Assembly: GCA_002365855.1 (NCBI GenBank)
Contig: DFAP01000140.1
Coordinates: 1-43,054 of the forward strand
Length of the DNA: 43,054 nt
Reading direction: 5' to 3'
Origin: Pelotomaculum sp. UBA3103
GTDB lineage: Bacteria > Bacillota > Desulfotomaculia > Desulfotomaculales > Pelotomaculaceae
Both the position numbers and the translations under genes were made by a program. The notes under the pieces are model-generated. The model was not told the DNA's origin and did no database searches. It saw only the letters and a program-made list of their open reading frames with translations. Each line of letters starts with the position of its first letter. The stretch's first letter is position 1. This document shows, one piece after another, positions 15,601 to 23,380 of this stretch.

Positions 15601-16278
15601 ATGGATTGTTACACCAATATTGCCATAGATGGGCCTGCCGGGGCCGGGAAAAGCACCGTTGCAAGAATGGTAGCAAAGAAGCTCGGCTTCCTGTACATAG
15701 ATACAGGGGCTATGTACCGTGCGGTGACGCTTAAAGCGCTCCGCGACGGGATAGACCTTAAAGAACAGGACATCCTCGGCCGGTTGGCCGCCACGACTAC
15801 GGTGATACTGAAGTCTGACGGCTCTAAACCGAGAGTGTTTTTAAACGGGGAAGATGTTACAGATGAGATTCGCAGCCAGGCTGTTTCTAATAGTGTATCA
15901 CACGTTGCCATTGTTCCTGCAGTTAGGGAGCGCCTGGTTGAGATGCAGAGAGCCATGGCGCGGGGAGGCGGAGTGGTGATGGAAGGTCGGGATATTGGGA
16001 CGGTTGTTCTGCCCGACGCCCCGGTCAAGATTTTTCTGACCGCATCTTCCCGGGAAAGAGCAAAAAGGCGCAGGGAAGAATTAGCTGTTAAAGGTACCCT
16101 GATCGATCCGCTCCAGATGGAAAAGGAGATTAACGAGAGAGATCATATCGATACATCCAGGGATACAGGCCCACTGGTACCAGCTGCGGACGCTCAGATT
16201 ATTGACAGCTCATCTCTTACTGTTGAACAGGTGGTTGAATTAATTGTTGCCAGGGTTTCAGCGGGGGAAGAAACGTGA
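15601..16278 (+). CDS. cmk: cytidylate kinase
   Basis: The 225-residue kinase phosphorylates CMP and dCMP with ATP. The P-loop IDGPAGAGKST lies near residues 8-18, followed by KKLGFLYIDTGAMYRAVTL, the bacterial Cmk fingerprint. GGGVVMEGRDIGTVVLPDA and the Arg-rich lid SSRERAKRRREEL also match. The start is ATG 15601, with GGGAG 5 nt upstream. An in-frame ATG at 15541 would add 20 residues encoded by the slippage repeats and has no ribosome site. It overlaps plsC by 4 nt. The cmk-plsC-ispH-rpsA order is common in Clostridia and their relatives. Confidence 0.95.
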   Translation: MDCYTNIAIDGPAGAGKSTVARMVAKKLGFLYIDTGAMYRAVTLKALRDGIDLKEQDILGRLAATTTVILKSDGSKPRVFLNGEDVTDEIRSQAVSNSVSHVAIVPAVRERLVEMQRAMARGGGVVMEGRDIGTVVLPDAPVKIFLTASSRERAKRRREELAVKGTLIDPLQMEKEINERDHIDTSRDTGPLVPAADAQIIDSSSLTVEQVVELIVARVSAGEET

Positions 16279-16862
16279 TGTACAGGCTGCTTAAGTTTCT
16301 TGCCCGGGTCATCCTGTTGGTCTTCAGGCGCTGGGAGATTCTTGGGAAGGAAAACCTCCCCGGTAGCGGAGGGCTCATAATAGTATCAAATCACGTCAGC
16401 TACTGGGACCCGGTAGTTGCAATTTGCGCGTTTGATCGCAAGGTTCACTTTATGGCCAAGTCTGAGCTTTTCGACATTCCTCTGGTAGGTTACGCTGTAC
16501 GGGTCTCAGGGGCATTTCCGGTACGGCGTGACAAGTCTGACAGGAAGGCCATCCGGACGGCGCTTGCTCTTCTTAAACAGGGGCAGGTTGTAGGGGTATT
16601 CCCGGAAGGGACCAGAAGTCACTCGGGAGATCTGCTCAAGCCTCACCTGGGTGCGGCAATGCTTGCGATTAAGGCTGGTGTGCCGATGCTTCCGGTAGCA
16701 CTCAGCGGAACCAGGGGGTTGTTTGGTAAAATAACAGTTTATGTCGGGGAGCCTATTCACCGCAGTGGTGGCGAGAAAGCTACCAAGGCCGATCTCGAAC
16801 AAGCCAGCGACCAGGCGATGGATCAGATTATGACGTTACTCGAAAACAGGAAAGTTTCGTAG
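16275..16862 (+). CDS. plsC: 1-acyl-sn-glycerol-3-phosphate acyltransferase
   Basis: The 195-residue membrane-associated enzyme acylates lysophosphatidic acid to phosphatidic acid. It shows the acyltransferase motifs NHVSYWDP (H-x4-D) near residues 39-46, the GAFPVRRDKSDRKAI segment, and FPEGTRSHSG. An N-terminal hydrophobic stretch (about 6-20) should hold it at the membrane. The start is GTG 16275, overlapping the cmk stop, with ATG 16278 as an alternative; GCGGGGGAAG upstream serves as ribosome site. Together with plsY and gpsA further on, the window covers most of phosphatidic acid synthesis. Confidence 0.94.
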   Translation: MMYRLLKFLARVILLVFRRWEILGKENLPGSGGLIIVSNHVSYWDPVVAICAFDRKVHFMAKSELFDIPLVGYAVRVSGAFPVRRDKSDRKAIRTALALLKQGQVVGVFPEGTRSHSGDLLKPHLGAAMLAIKAGVPMLPVALSGTRGLFGKITVYVGEPIHRSGGEKATKADLEQASDQAMDQIMTLLENRKVS

Positions 16863-16940
16863 GAACGATAAAATAGATAAGTATCAGGAGGATTCTTAGT
16901 TCTCAAGCGATGTTCTGAGGGTTTGAAAAGCGGTGATGCT

Positions 16941-19055
16941 ATGGATGTGCGTGTGGCCGCAAAAGCAGGTTTCTGCTTTGGTGTCAAAAGAGCCATAGTG
17001 ATGGCCCGGACAACGGTACGCGGCAGGGCTGGTCCCATTTATACTCTGGGGCCTTTGATTCACAACCCCCAGGTTGTGGCCAGCCTGGCAGAGATGGGCA
17101 TAAAGGAAATACAGGACATAAATGATGTTGAAGAGGGAACCTTAGTAATTAGGTCACACGGCGTTGGCCCGGATATGCTGAATACAGCCAGGGAAAAAGG
17201 TTTGAACATAGTGGACGCGACCTGCCCGTATGTTCGCAGGGCACAGGATTTTGCCCGTGCACTCACGGATCAGGGATACCAGGTGGTTGTGGTTGGCGAC
17301 AGGGAACACCCGGAAGTAAAGGGGATCGTGGGCTGGACTGGCGGCAGGGCAGAGGTTGTGGAGAATGCTGATGAAGCGGCCGTTCTGGATCATAAGGACT
17401 CATTTGGGGTTGTAGCCCAAACAACGCAGCCGTTGGCTAATTTTAATTCTGTTGTCAATACCTTGCGAGACAGGGGTGTAGAGCTGAAAATATGCAATAC
17501 CATTTGCAGCTCTACGACCGAGAGGCAGCAGGCAGCACTGGATCTGGCCAGGCAGGTTGAGATAATGATCGTGGTCGGAGGGGCAAACAGCGCCAATACC
17601 AGAAAGCTTGCGAGTATCTGCCGCACTTCGGAAACAACCACCCATCTTATTGAAACGGCAGATGGGCTAAAACAGGACTGGTTTAAAGGTGTAAAGGTGG
17701 CTGGTTTAACAGCGGGTGCGTCCACACCTGACTGGATTATAGAGGAGGTAAAGAGACGAATGAGTGAATTTGATGAAATGAACAGCCCTGAGGAAGGCAT
17801 GAAAGAAGCAGTTGAAGTAAAGGCTGTTCGCCATGGAGAAATTGTGACGGGAACAGTGGTTTACGTAGGCCAGGACGAGGTATTGGTAGATGTCGGGGCC
17901 AAATCCGAAGGTGTTATTCCCATCAGGGAGCTATCATGCTGTGAAGTAACATCCTCACAGGATATCGTTAAAGTGGGGGATGAAATAGAAGTATACGTGT
18001 TAAAAGCTGAGGACAACGAGGGCAAGCTGATCCTTTCCAAGGAGAAAGCAGATGCGGAAAAGGCATGGGTCAAACTGGAGGAAGCTCTAGACTCGGAGGA
18101 ACCAGTTAAGGGTATTGTGCGTGATGTGGTCAAGGGCGGTCTGCTGGTTGACGTCGGGGTACGCTCGTTTTTACCGGCCTCTCTGGTTGACAGGGGTTAT
18201 GTTGAGGACCTTTCCAAATACCTGGGCCAGGAAATATCAGCCCGAGTTATAGAAATAAACCGGGGCAGAAAAAAAGTAATATTATCCCGCAAAGCAATTC
18301 TTGAAGAGGAATATGGTCGCCTTCGCCAGGAAATGCTCGAAAATCTCCAGGAAGAGCAAGTTGTAAAAGGCGTGGTCCGGCGGCTCACTCAGTTTGGAGC
18401 TTTTGTTGATATAGGCGGCGTTGATGGTCTGCTGCACATATCCGAGATGTCCTGGTACCGGATTAGCCATCCCTCGGAGGTGGTTAAAGTCGGCGATGAG
18501 CTTGATGTTATGGTGCTGCGGGTGGACCGGGAGAATGAAAAAATTTCCCTGGGTTTGAAGCAGATCCTGCCAAATCCCTGGGATACTGTGGTTGAAAAGT
18601 ATCCGGTTGGTGCCATTATCAAGGCGAAAGTAGTGCGCCTGGTGCCTTTTGGCGCATTTGTCCAGCTGGAGCCTGGTGTGGAGGGTTTGGTTCATATATC
18701 TCACCTGGCTGACCATCACGTTGCCAAACCGGATGAAGTTGTAGCAGAGGGAGAAGAGGCAGACGTTAAGGTTCTGAGTGTGGACCCGACCGAAAAGCGC
18801 ATCCGCCTGTCCATCAGAGAAGTGACCAGGGAAAAGCAGGAGCGGGAATATCGTGATCATAACGCAGGTAAAACACAGGAAACCTCAAACGTTGTAACAA
18901 TAGGAGATATGGTGGGAAACCTGTTTGAAAAGCAGCAGGAAGCCATAGATAAACAGGTAGCCATAGATAAACAGGTAGAAGAAGAGCAAGGCGATGAGGA
19001 AAGCGCAGCAGAGGTAAAAGAGGAAAAAGAGGATAAAGAAGAAGATAATAAATAA
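16941..19055 (+). CDS. ispH-rpsA: fused IspH (HMBPP reductase) and ribosomal protein S1
   Basis: One 704-residue frame joins two proteins. Residues 1-280 are IspH, the iron-sulphur enzyme that makes IPP and DMAPP in the MEP pathway. Its cluster cysteines are Cys12 (AGFCFGVKRA), Cys95 (DATCPYVRRA) and Cys189 (CNTICSSTTERQ). Residues from about 293 to 625 hold four S1 RNA-binding repeats, the third and fourth with the classic FGAFVDIGGVDGLLHISE and FGAFVQLEPGVEGLVHIS. A charged Glu/Lys tail with a duplicated AIDKQV follows. Such fusions are known in Clostridia and Peptococcaceae. The start is ATG 16941 (GGTGAT upstream); TTG 16923 is an alternative. Confidence 0.95.
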   Translation: MDVRVAAKAGFCFGVKRAIVMARTTVRGRAGPIYTLGPLIHNPQVVASLAEMGIKEIQDINDVEEGTLVIRSHGVGPDMLNTAREKGLNIVDATCPYVRRAQDFARALTDQGYQVVVVGDREHPEVKGIVGWTGGRAEVVENADEAAVLDHKDSFGVVAQTTQPLANFNSVVNTLRDRGVELKICNTICSSTTERQQAALDLARQVEIMIVVGGANSANTRKLASICRTSETTTHLIETADGLKQDWFKGVKVAGLTAGASTPDWIIEEVKRRMSEFDEMNSPEEGMKEAVEVKAVRHGEIVTGTVVYVGQDEVLVDVGAKSEGVIPIRELSCCEVTSSQDIVKVGDEIEVYVLKAEDNEGKLILSKEKADAEKAWVKLEEALDSEEPVKGIVRDVVKGGLLVDVGVRSFLPASLVDRGYVEDLSKYLGQEISARVIEINRGRKKVILSRKAILEEEYGRLRQEMLENLQEEQVVKGVVRRLTQFGAFVDIGGVDGLLHISEMSWYRISHPSEVVKVGDELDVMVLRVDRENEKISLGLKQILPNPWDTVVEKYPVGAIIKAKVVRLVPFGAFVQLEPGVEGLVHISHLADHHVAKPDEVVAEGEEADVKVLSVDPTEKRIRLSIREVTREKQEREYRDHNAGKTQETSNVVTIGDMVGNLFEKQQEAIDKQVAIDKQVEEEQGDEESAAEVKEEKEDKEEDNK
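18942..18977 (+). repeat. perfect 18-bp tandem duplication in the S1 tail
   Basis: GCCATAGATAAACAGGTA occurs twice in a row (18942-18959 and 18960-18977), adding AIDKQV twice to the disordered acidic tail without breaking the frame. Confidence 0.95.
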
Positions 19056-19107
19056 CAATAAATATCTATGGTTTAGACACAATTTCATTATATAAGAGTA
19101 GTATAGC

Positions 19108-19132
19108 GCGGCTGCAAAGCCGCCTTTTTTTT
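19108..19132 (+). terminator. intrinsic terminator after ispH-rpsA
   Basis: GCGGC (19108-19112) pairs with GCCGC (19119-19123) around a 6-nt loop and is followed by eight T. It separates the cmk unit from the DUF1614-spoIIP unit. Confidence 0.8.
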
Positions 19133-19199
19133 GTATAATTCTGAGCTGGATGGACAGCCTAAATTTAGTTATTTCCAAGCACAAGGAGGCTGAAGCAGA

Positions 19200-19985
19200 T
19201 TGGACCAATATCCTTTAGGGATCATCGTTTTATTAATTGCGTCAGTTTTAATCTACCTGGGCCTGGCTCATCGTGTTCTGGACCGCATGAGGTTAACAGA
19301 CCGGGGAGCGCTGGTGGTTATTGGGGCGATTTTGGTAGGTAGTTTTATTGATATCCCCCTGCCGTTTATTCCATTCGATACATCTGTTAACGTTGGTGGG
19401 GCACTGGTTCCTATCGGTCTTGCATTTTACCTTCTCTACAGGGCGGGAAGCCGCAAGGAATGGGTCAGGGCGCTGCTTGGGGCAGGTGCTACGGGAGTTA
19501 TTGTTTATGTCATCGGCTCCCTGATCAACTCTGGTGCGACCATGGAGCCGGCAGGGCGTTACGCGGTTATCGACGCCATCTACCTTTATCCATTGGTCGG
19601 GGGGTTAACGGCCTATTTAATCGGGAGATCAAGGAGGGCCGCCTTTATAGCGGCCACCCTGGGAGTGCTGCTGGTTGACGTGTTTCAATTTGTATGGCTT
19701 TTTAACCAGGGCGCCCCGGCGAACTATGCTATGATGATAGGCGGCGCTGGCGCCTTTGACACTATAGTTCTCGCCGGTATCGTGGCGGTGCTTCTGGCAG
19801 AAGTGTTGGGTGAATCCCTGGAACGCCTGTCAGGCGGGCCAAGAACCGATGGTCGCCCGCCGGAACTGGTAAAGGGTTTAAAGAAACCGGAAGTTAATAG
19901 AACGGATGCGCCGGTAAAAAAGACAGGACCGGAGACAATAAGGCATAACCAGGGAAAGGTGGCTGATGTTCATGAAGAGGATTAG
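19200..19985 (+). CDS. DUF1614 family integral membrane protein
   Basis: The 261-residue protein has about seven or eight hydrophobic helices up to residue 205 and a polar C-terminal tail. DUF1614 features are the early LTDRGALVVIGAILVGSFIDIP and the later AVIDAIYLYPLVGGLTAYLIGR. No function has been assigned to the family as far as I know. It starts at TTG 19200, with AAGGAGG upstream, and overlaps spoIIP by 20 nt. It is probably co-expressed with this sporulation gene, so a role at the spore membranes is a reasonable but untested idea. Confidence 0.8.
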   Translation: MDQYPLGIIVLLIASVLIYLGLAHRVLDRMRLTDRGALVVIGAILVGSFIDIPLPFIPFDTSVNVGGALVPIGLAFYLLYRAGSRKEWVRALLGAGATGVIVYVIGSLINSGATMEPAGRYAVIDAIYLYPLVGGLTAYLIGRSRRAAFIAATLGVLLVDVFQFVWLFNQGAPANYAMMIGGAGAFDTIVLAGIVAVLLAEVLGESLERLSGGPRTDGRPPELVKGLKKPEVNRTDAPVKKTGPETIRHNQGKVADVHEED

Positions 19986-21192
19986 GTTTAAAATAGCTTT
20001 TACAGTAATTCTGGTCCTGGCCGGGGTTTCACTGGCTTATTTCAATTCACTGCTGAACCATGAATTGGTTCCCTCCATCTCAACAGCGGGCCTTTTTAGC
20101 GAGGAAAGCCCGGACCATCAAGTCGGAAGGTATACGACAATCGTTGATGAGCAGGGAAACGTACTCAGCATGATGTCCCGGACGGTTTATGTTGGTGACG
20201 AACTGTACACCGACGAAGGGCGCAGCTACCGGGTGGTCAAGGTTGAGGGAGACCGCGCTGTGGCAGAGTTTCTGGGAATGGACTCTCAGATCGTAGCATA
20301 TAATGAAATTTACTCCGGCATGGAGGCGCCGGCGATGACTAACCTGGCTCAGCAGCAGAGCAAGAGAAACATAGCCGTTTACCACACCCATACTGCTGAA
20401 TCCTACGTGCCCACGGACGGAAGAGAAGCCATACCCTTTAAGGGGGGTATTTACCAGGTGGGTAAAGCAATGGTCTCAAAACTGCAGGCTGTCGGCTTAA
20501 ATGTTAACTATGATGAGACACCGCACGACCCGCACGATAACAACGCTTATGTCCGTTCCCGGCGCACGGCGGCAAGCCTCATCAAGCAAGGACCCGCGGC
20601 CATTTTTGACGTGCACCGCGACGGAGTTCCCGATCCTAATTTCTACCGGGCGGAAATCGCGGGACAGAAAGTAGCCAGGCTGCGTATTGTCGTAGGCAGG
20701 CAGAATCCCCGGCAGGACGCCAACATGGATTTTGCCAGGCGGATGCTTTCTGCGGCGAACAATATGCACCCGAGAATCGTTAAAGAGATTTTTGTGGGGA
20801 AAGGATCCTTTAACCAGGATTTGTCCGCAACAGCGCTCCTGCTTGAAGCCGGTACCCACACCAACACCAGGGAAGAAGCTGAGCGCGGTATCGGGCTCTT
20901 CTCAGAATCAGTTCCCGCTGTCCTCGGTATAGCCGGTGCGCCTCCTGGAGCGGCGGCGCCCCAGGGCGCTGACAGGGCCCCTGCGGGTGGCGCCTGGAGA
21001 GCCATCGGATGGATTTTGGGCCTGACCCTGGCCGGTGGCGTTGCCTTTCTTCTGATTAATGCGGGGAATCTGGATAACGCTAAAAAGAGCCTGTCCGGCT
21101 TCGGCAGGGAAATCACAAGCTTTATCAGTACCCGCAGTGCGGCTCTTAAGCCCGGTATGGGTGATCATGACCAGGACGGGGATAACAAATAG
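19966..21192 (+). CDS. spoIIP: stage II sporulation protein P
   Basis: The 408-residue protein has an N-terminal membrane anchor (about residues 8-26), a variable linker, then the SpoIIP amidase domain (about 135-330) with VYHTHTAESYVPTDG, ARLRIVVGRQNP and the late LLLEAGTHTNTREEAERG. A further hydrophobic helix lies near 345-362 (WILGLTLAGGVAFLLINAG). SpoIIP is a peptidoglycan amidase and endopeptidase that works with SpoIID and SpoIIM during engulfment. His and Glu residues of the active site lie in HTHTAE and LEAGTH. It starts at ATG 19966 within the end of the DUF1614 gene; ATG 19972 is also possible. No spoIID or spoIIM is in the window. Confidence 0.93.
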   Translation: MFMKRIRFKIAFTVILVLAGVSLAYFNSLLNHELVPSISTAGLFSEESPDHQVGRYTTIVDEQGNVLSMMSRTVYVGDELYTDEGRSYRVVKVEGDRAVAEFLGMDSQIVAYNEIYSGMEAPAMTNLAQQQSKRNIAVYHTHTAESYVPTDGREAIPFKGGIYQVGKAMVSKLQAVGLNVNYDETPHDPHDNNAYVRSRRTAASLIKQGPAAIFDVHRDGVPDPNFYRAEIAGQKVARLRIVVGRQNPRQDANMDFARRMLSAANNMHPRIVKEIFVGKGSFNQDLSATALLLEAGTHTNTREEAERGIGLFSESVPAVLGIAGAPPGAAAPQGADRAPAGGAWRAIGWILGLTLAGGVAFLLINAGNLDNAKKSLSGFGREITSFISTRSAALKPGMGDHDQDGDNK

Positions 21193-21213
21193 AATAGAAC
21201 CTGGAGAAAAAGA

Positions 21214-22131
21214 ATGCCTGAATACATGCCCGATTACCTCACCGTGATTTTGGCCGGTATTTTAGCCGGCACTATCACCCGCTTTGTCCTGCTGCGGATC
21301 GATTACCGGCAGTATCCAGGTTACCCGCACGGCTACCTGGCGCACATATTTATAGGTTTCATCGCCTCCGCGCTGGGCGCTGTGGCAGTCCCTGCCATTA
21401 TTAAGCCGGATTTTACCGCAGTTACCTTTTTGGCGCTTGCGGCGCAGCAGTTCCGGGAAATCCGTACTATGGAGCGCCGCACGCTGGAGAGCCTGGAAAG
21501 GACTGAGCTGGTTAAAAGGGGCCTCGACTATATTGAGGGAATTGCAAGGACTTTTGAGGCCAGAAATTATCTGGTGATGGGGACATCCTTCGCTACCAGT
21601 GTTGCCGCCCAGTTTGCAGGGATTCCCGCCGCCTTCATTGTTGCCGCCCTGTCGCTGCTGGTCAGCCTCCATTTCATGTCCGGAGAAGTTATCGGTGATA
21701 TCTGCGATGTGGTTCCAGCCAGGCTCAGCTTTGACGGAGCTATCCTGAAGGTGGATGATATAAGTATCATTAACGTCGGTTTAAAACCGATGCGTGAAAA
21801 AATCCTGAACGAAGGTCTGGCGGTAATGGTCAAGCCTCATGGTGGAAATGCCAGGGCAACCGTGCATGATATGGGGCAGCGCAGTGCGGTAGCATTTAAC
21901 GCCGCCGTGATCCTGGGTACTAAAAAGGATGTGGACATACCGGAATTTACACCCCTGGCAAGAAAAAATCCGGATACAGGAGAGGTGGGCTTATATATTT
22001 TACCGGTTGAAAAGGATATGGAACAGCTTATAGCGGCGGTTAAGCTCACCCCCATTCTGGAAAGCGCCAGAAGTAAACCGTTAAAGGCAGGGCCAGTAAT
22101 CAAGGAGGCCAGGAATAAGAAGGTGAATTGA
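21214..22131 (+). CDS. YIEGIA family membrane protein
   Basis: The 305-residue protein carries the family signature YIEGIARTFEARNYLVM near residue 107. It has N-terminal helices (about 6-24 and 38-62), a pair of helices near 120-150, and a soluble C-terminal half. YIEGIA proteins occur in endospore formers. The Bacillus counterpart lies near der and gpsA and has been linked to spore envelope assembly; I recall this rather than verify it. The gene follows spoIIP by 21 nt and overlaps its small partner by 4 nt. Gene order through der, plsY, gpsA and spoIVA supports a sporulation role. Confidence 0.88.
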   Translation: MPEYMPDYLTVILAGILAGTITRFVLLRIDYRQYPGYPHGYLAHIFIGFIASALGAVAVPAIIKPDFTAVTFLALAAQQFREIRTMERRTLESLERTELVKRGLDYIEGIARTFEARNYLVMGTSFATSVAAQFAGIPAAFIVAALSLLVSLHFMSGEVIGDICDVVPARLSFDGAILKVDDISIINVGLKPMREKILNEGLAVMVKPHGGNARATVHDMGQRSAVAFNAAVILGTKKDVDIPEFTPLARKNPDTGEVGLYILPVEKDMEQLIAAVKLTPILESARSKPLKAGPVIKEARNKKVN

Positions 22132-22328
22132 TAAAAATGGAAGATTCGGCCGGAGGAAAAATATTAGCTGTGGTATCGATAAAAAAGGATCGGGTCAGCG
22201 GGGGAGCACCCATTTTTTTTGCCAGCAATGAGGAGGAGCAGGAGAAAGTAGCCAGCTATCTGTCCAGAATACTCGATGCCATGGTGCACGATCTGGAAAA
22301 TGGGACTTATATCCTGGTTAAGCATTAA
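22128..22328 (+). CDS. capping complex subunit for YIEGIA
   Basis: This small 66-residue soluble protein (KILAVVSIKKDRVSGGAPIF, then ENGTYILVKH) matches the family named as capping subunit for YIEGIA. It directly follows the YIEGIA gene with a 4-nt overlap, so the two proteins are probably made together and interact. The start is TTG 22128, or ATG 22137 three codons later; AAGGTG lies upstream of both. The family role is known only by association. Confidence 0.8.
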   Translation: MIKMEDSAGGKILAVVSIKKDRVSGGAPIFFASNEEEQEKVASYLSRILDAMVHDLENGTYILVKH

Positions 22329-22396
22329 ATAAAATCAGAAATTTGGCTATAAGCAGCTTTGATTAAAACCCCGGCGTTTAAAAAAGGAGACAGTAA

Positions 22397-23014
22397 ATGA
22401 AAATAATCTACCACTGTTACGGCGGAGCTCATTCCTCAGTAACCGCCGCTGCTATACATCTTGGATTACTGCCGATGGACCGTGTGCCTCAGCATGAAGC
22501 GTTCTCGAAGATACCTCTTTATGACCGGCAGGATGCCAACGAGCACGGGCATATTTTCTTCCTTGGTACTGATGAAATTGGCAATGATGTTTACCTGACA
22601 GCACGGCGCAGCAGGCCGGAAGTATTAGAACGGATTTATGAAGATTTGTCAGGTATGTTTGATATACCAAGAGAGGATTATTTTTTAGTTAATGTGATGA
22701 AGAAAGTCAACCTGACCATGAAAATCGGCGGGTTTCTTTCAAGACGCTGGGGTTTTATTAAGTTTGGGCGACCTATAGTTACCAGTGGTACGCAGACAGC
22801 CTATTTTGGATTTGTAGATCTGGTGAAAAAAGTTAAGAACATAGAAAGGTGTTATAATGAAGAAAAAGAAGATCCTTTACTTCAGCGACAGCAAGTTTCC
22901 ACTGGCAGGCCTGGCGGGGGCTATTCATACAGGCCTCCTGCCGGCGGGAAAGCTGCCGGACAAAACCAGGTTCTGGAAACTCCCGTTTTTGAATTTAAAA
23001 AACGTGGAAGGTAG
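22397..23014 (+). CDS. DUF3189 family protein with an unusual C-terminal extension
   Basis: The first 153 residues are a complete DUF3189 domain (MKIIYHCYGGAHSSVTAAA, LYDRQDANEHGHIFFLGTDE). The frame then continues for 52 residues through the beginning of the next gene, giving a low-complexity tail rich in Gly, Pro and Gln that does not resemble the family. DUF3189 proteins are normally about 150-160 residues. The domain ends exactly where the second DUF3189 gene starts, so the tail is probably a lost-stop read-through or the result of a one-base indel. In another frame a TAA lies at 22854-22856. The start is ATG 22397, with AAAAGGAG upstream. Function unknown. Confidence 0.8.
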   Translation: MKIIYHCYGGAHSSVTAAAIHLGLLPMDRVPQHEAFSKIPLYDRQDANEHGHIFFLGTDEIGNDVYLTARRSRPEVLERIYEDLSGMFDIPREDYFLVNVMKKVNLTMKIGGFLSRRWGFIKFGRPIVTSGTQTAYFGFVDLVKKVKNIERCYNEEKEDPLLQRQQVSTGRPGGGYSYRPPAGGKAAGQNQVLETPVFEFKKRGR

Positions 23015-23312
23015 AATTATACCTCTAGGTAATGATCCGGCGGGTAATAGTGTTTTTGCTCTTTCAGTAAAAGGTGAGCGGGGTATGGTCCACCGTCTGG
23101 TAGAAAGCATGCTGGCGATTTACAACATACCGCAAGAAGAGATAGCTTTGGTTGACAGCGAAGTTAGTGATAATATGTACTTGATGGCCGGTGGAACTTT
23201 ATGCCGTTCCTCCTTTTTTGCACCTGTAGGGCAATTGATTGCCATGGCCGGTCTGAGAAAGATATATGAAAGGCTGACCCAGTGGGCTGCTGATGTGAAG
23301 TCCACATATTAA
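22857..23312 (+). CDS. DUF3189 family protein, second copy
   Basis: The 151-residue protein is a divergent paralogue of its upstream neighbour; compare LAGAIHTGLLPAGKLP with TAAAIHLGLLPMDRVP, and ESMLAIYNIPQEEIALVD with EDLSGMFDIPREDYFLVN. The first copy's HCYGGAHSS motif is replaced by FSDSKFPLA, so any activity that depends on those His, Cys and Ser residues would be lost here. It begins at ATG 22857 with AAAGGTG upstream, and its first 158 nt overlap the first copy in another reading frame. The pair may form a heterodimer, which is inference. Function unknown. Confidence 0.8.
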   Translation: MKKKKILYFSDSKFPLAGLAGAIHTGLLPAGKLPDKTRFWKLPFLNLKNVEGRIIPLGNDPAGNSVFALSVKGERGMVHRLVESMLAIYNIPQEEIALVDSEVSDNMYLMAGGTLCRSSFFAPVGQLIAMAGLRKIYERLTQWAADVKSTY

Positions 23313-23318
23313 ATCTCC

Positions 23319-23347
23319 TTGACGGCATAATGGAAATTTTAGATAAT
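23319..23347 (+). promoter_or_regulatory. candidate sigma-A promoter for the DUF512-der unit
   Basis: TTGACG (23319-23324) and GATAAT (23342-23347) are separated by 17 nt. It lies about 35 nt upstream of the DUF512 start and would let der be expressed apart from the sporulation genes before it. Confidence 0.5.
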
Positions 23348-23380
23348 AGTTTAGAGCGTGTATGGGAGGTTTAATCAGAG

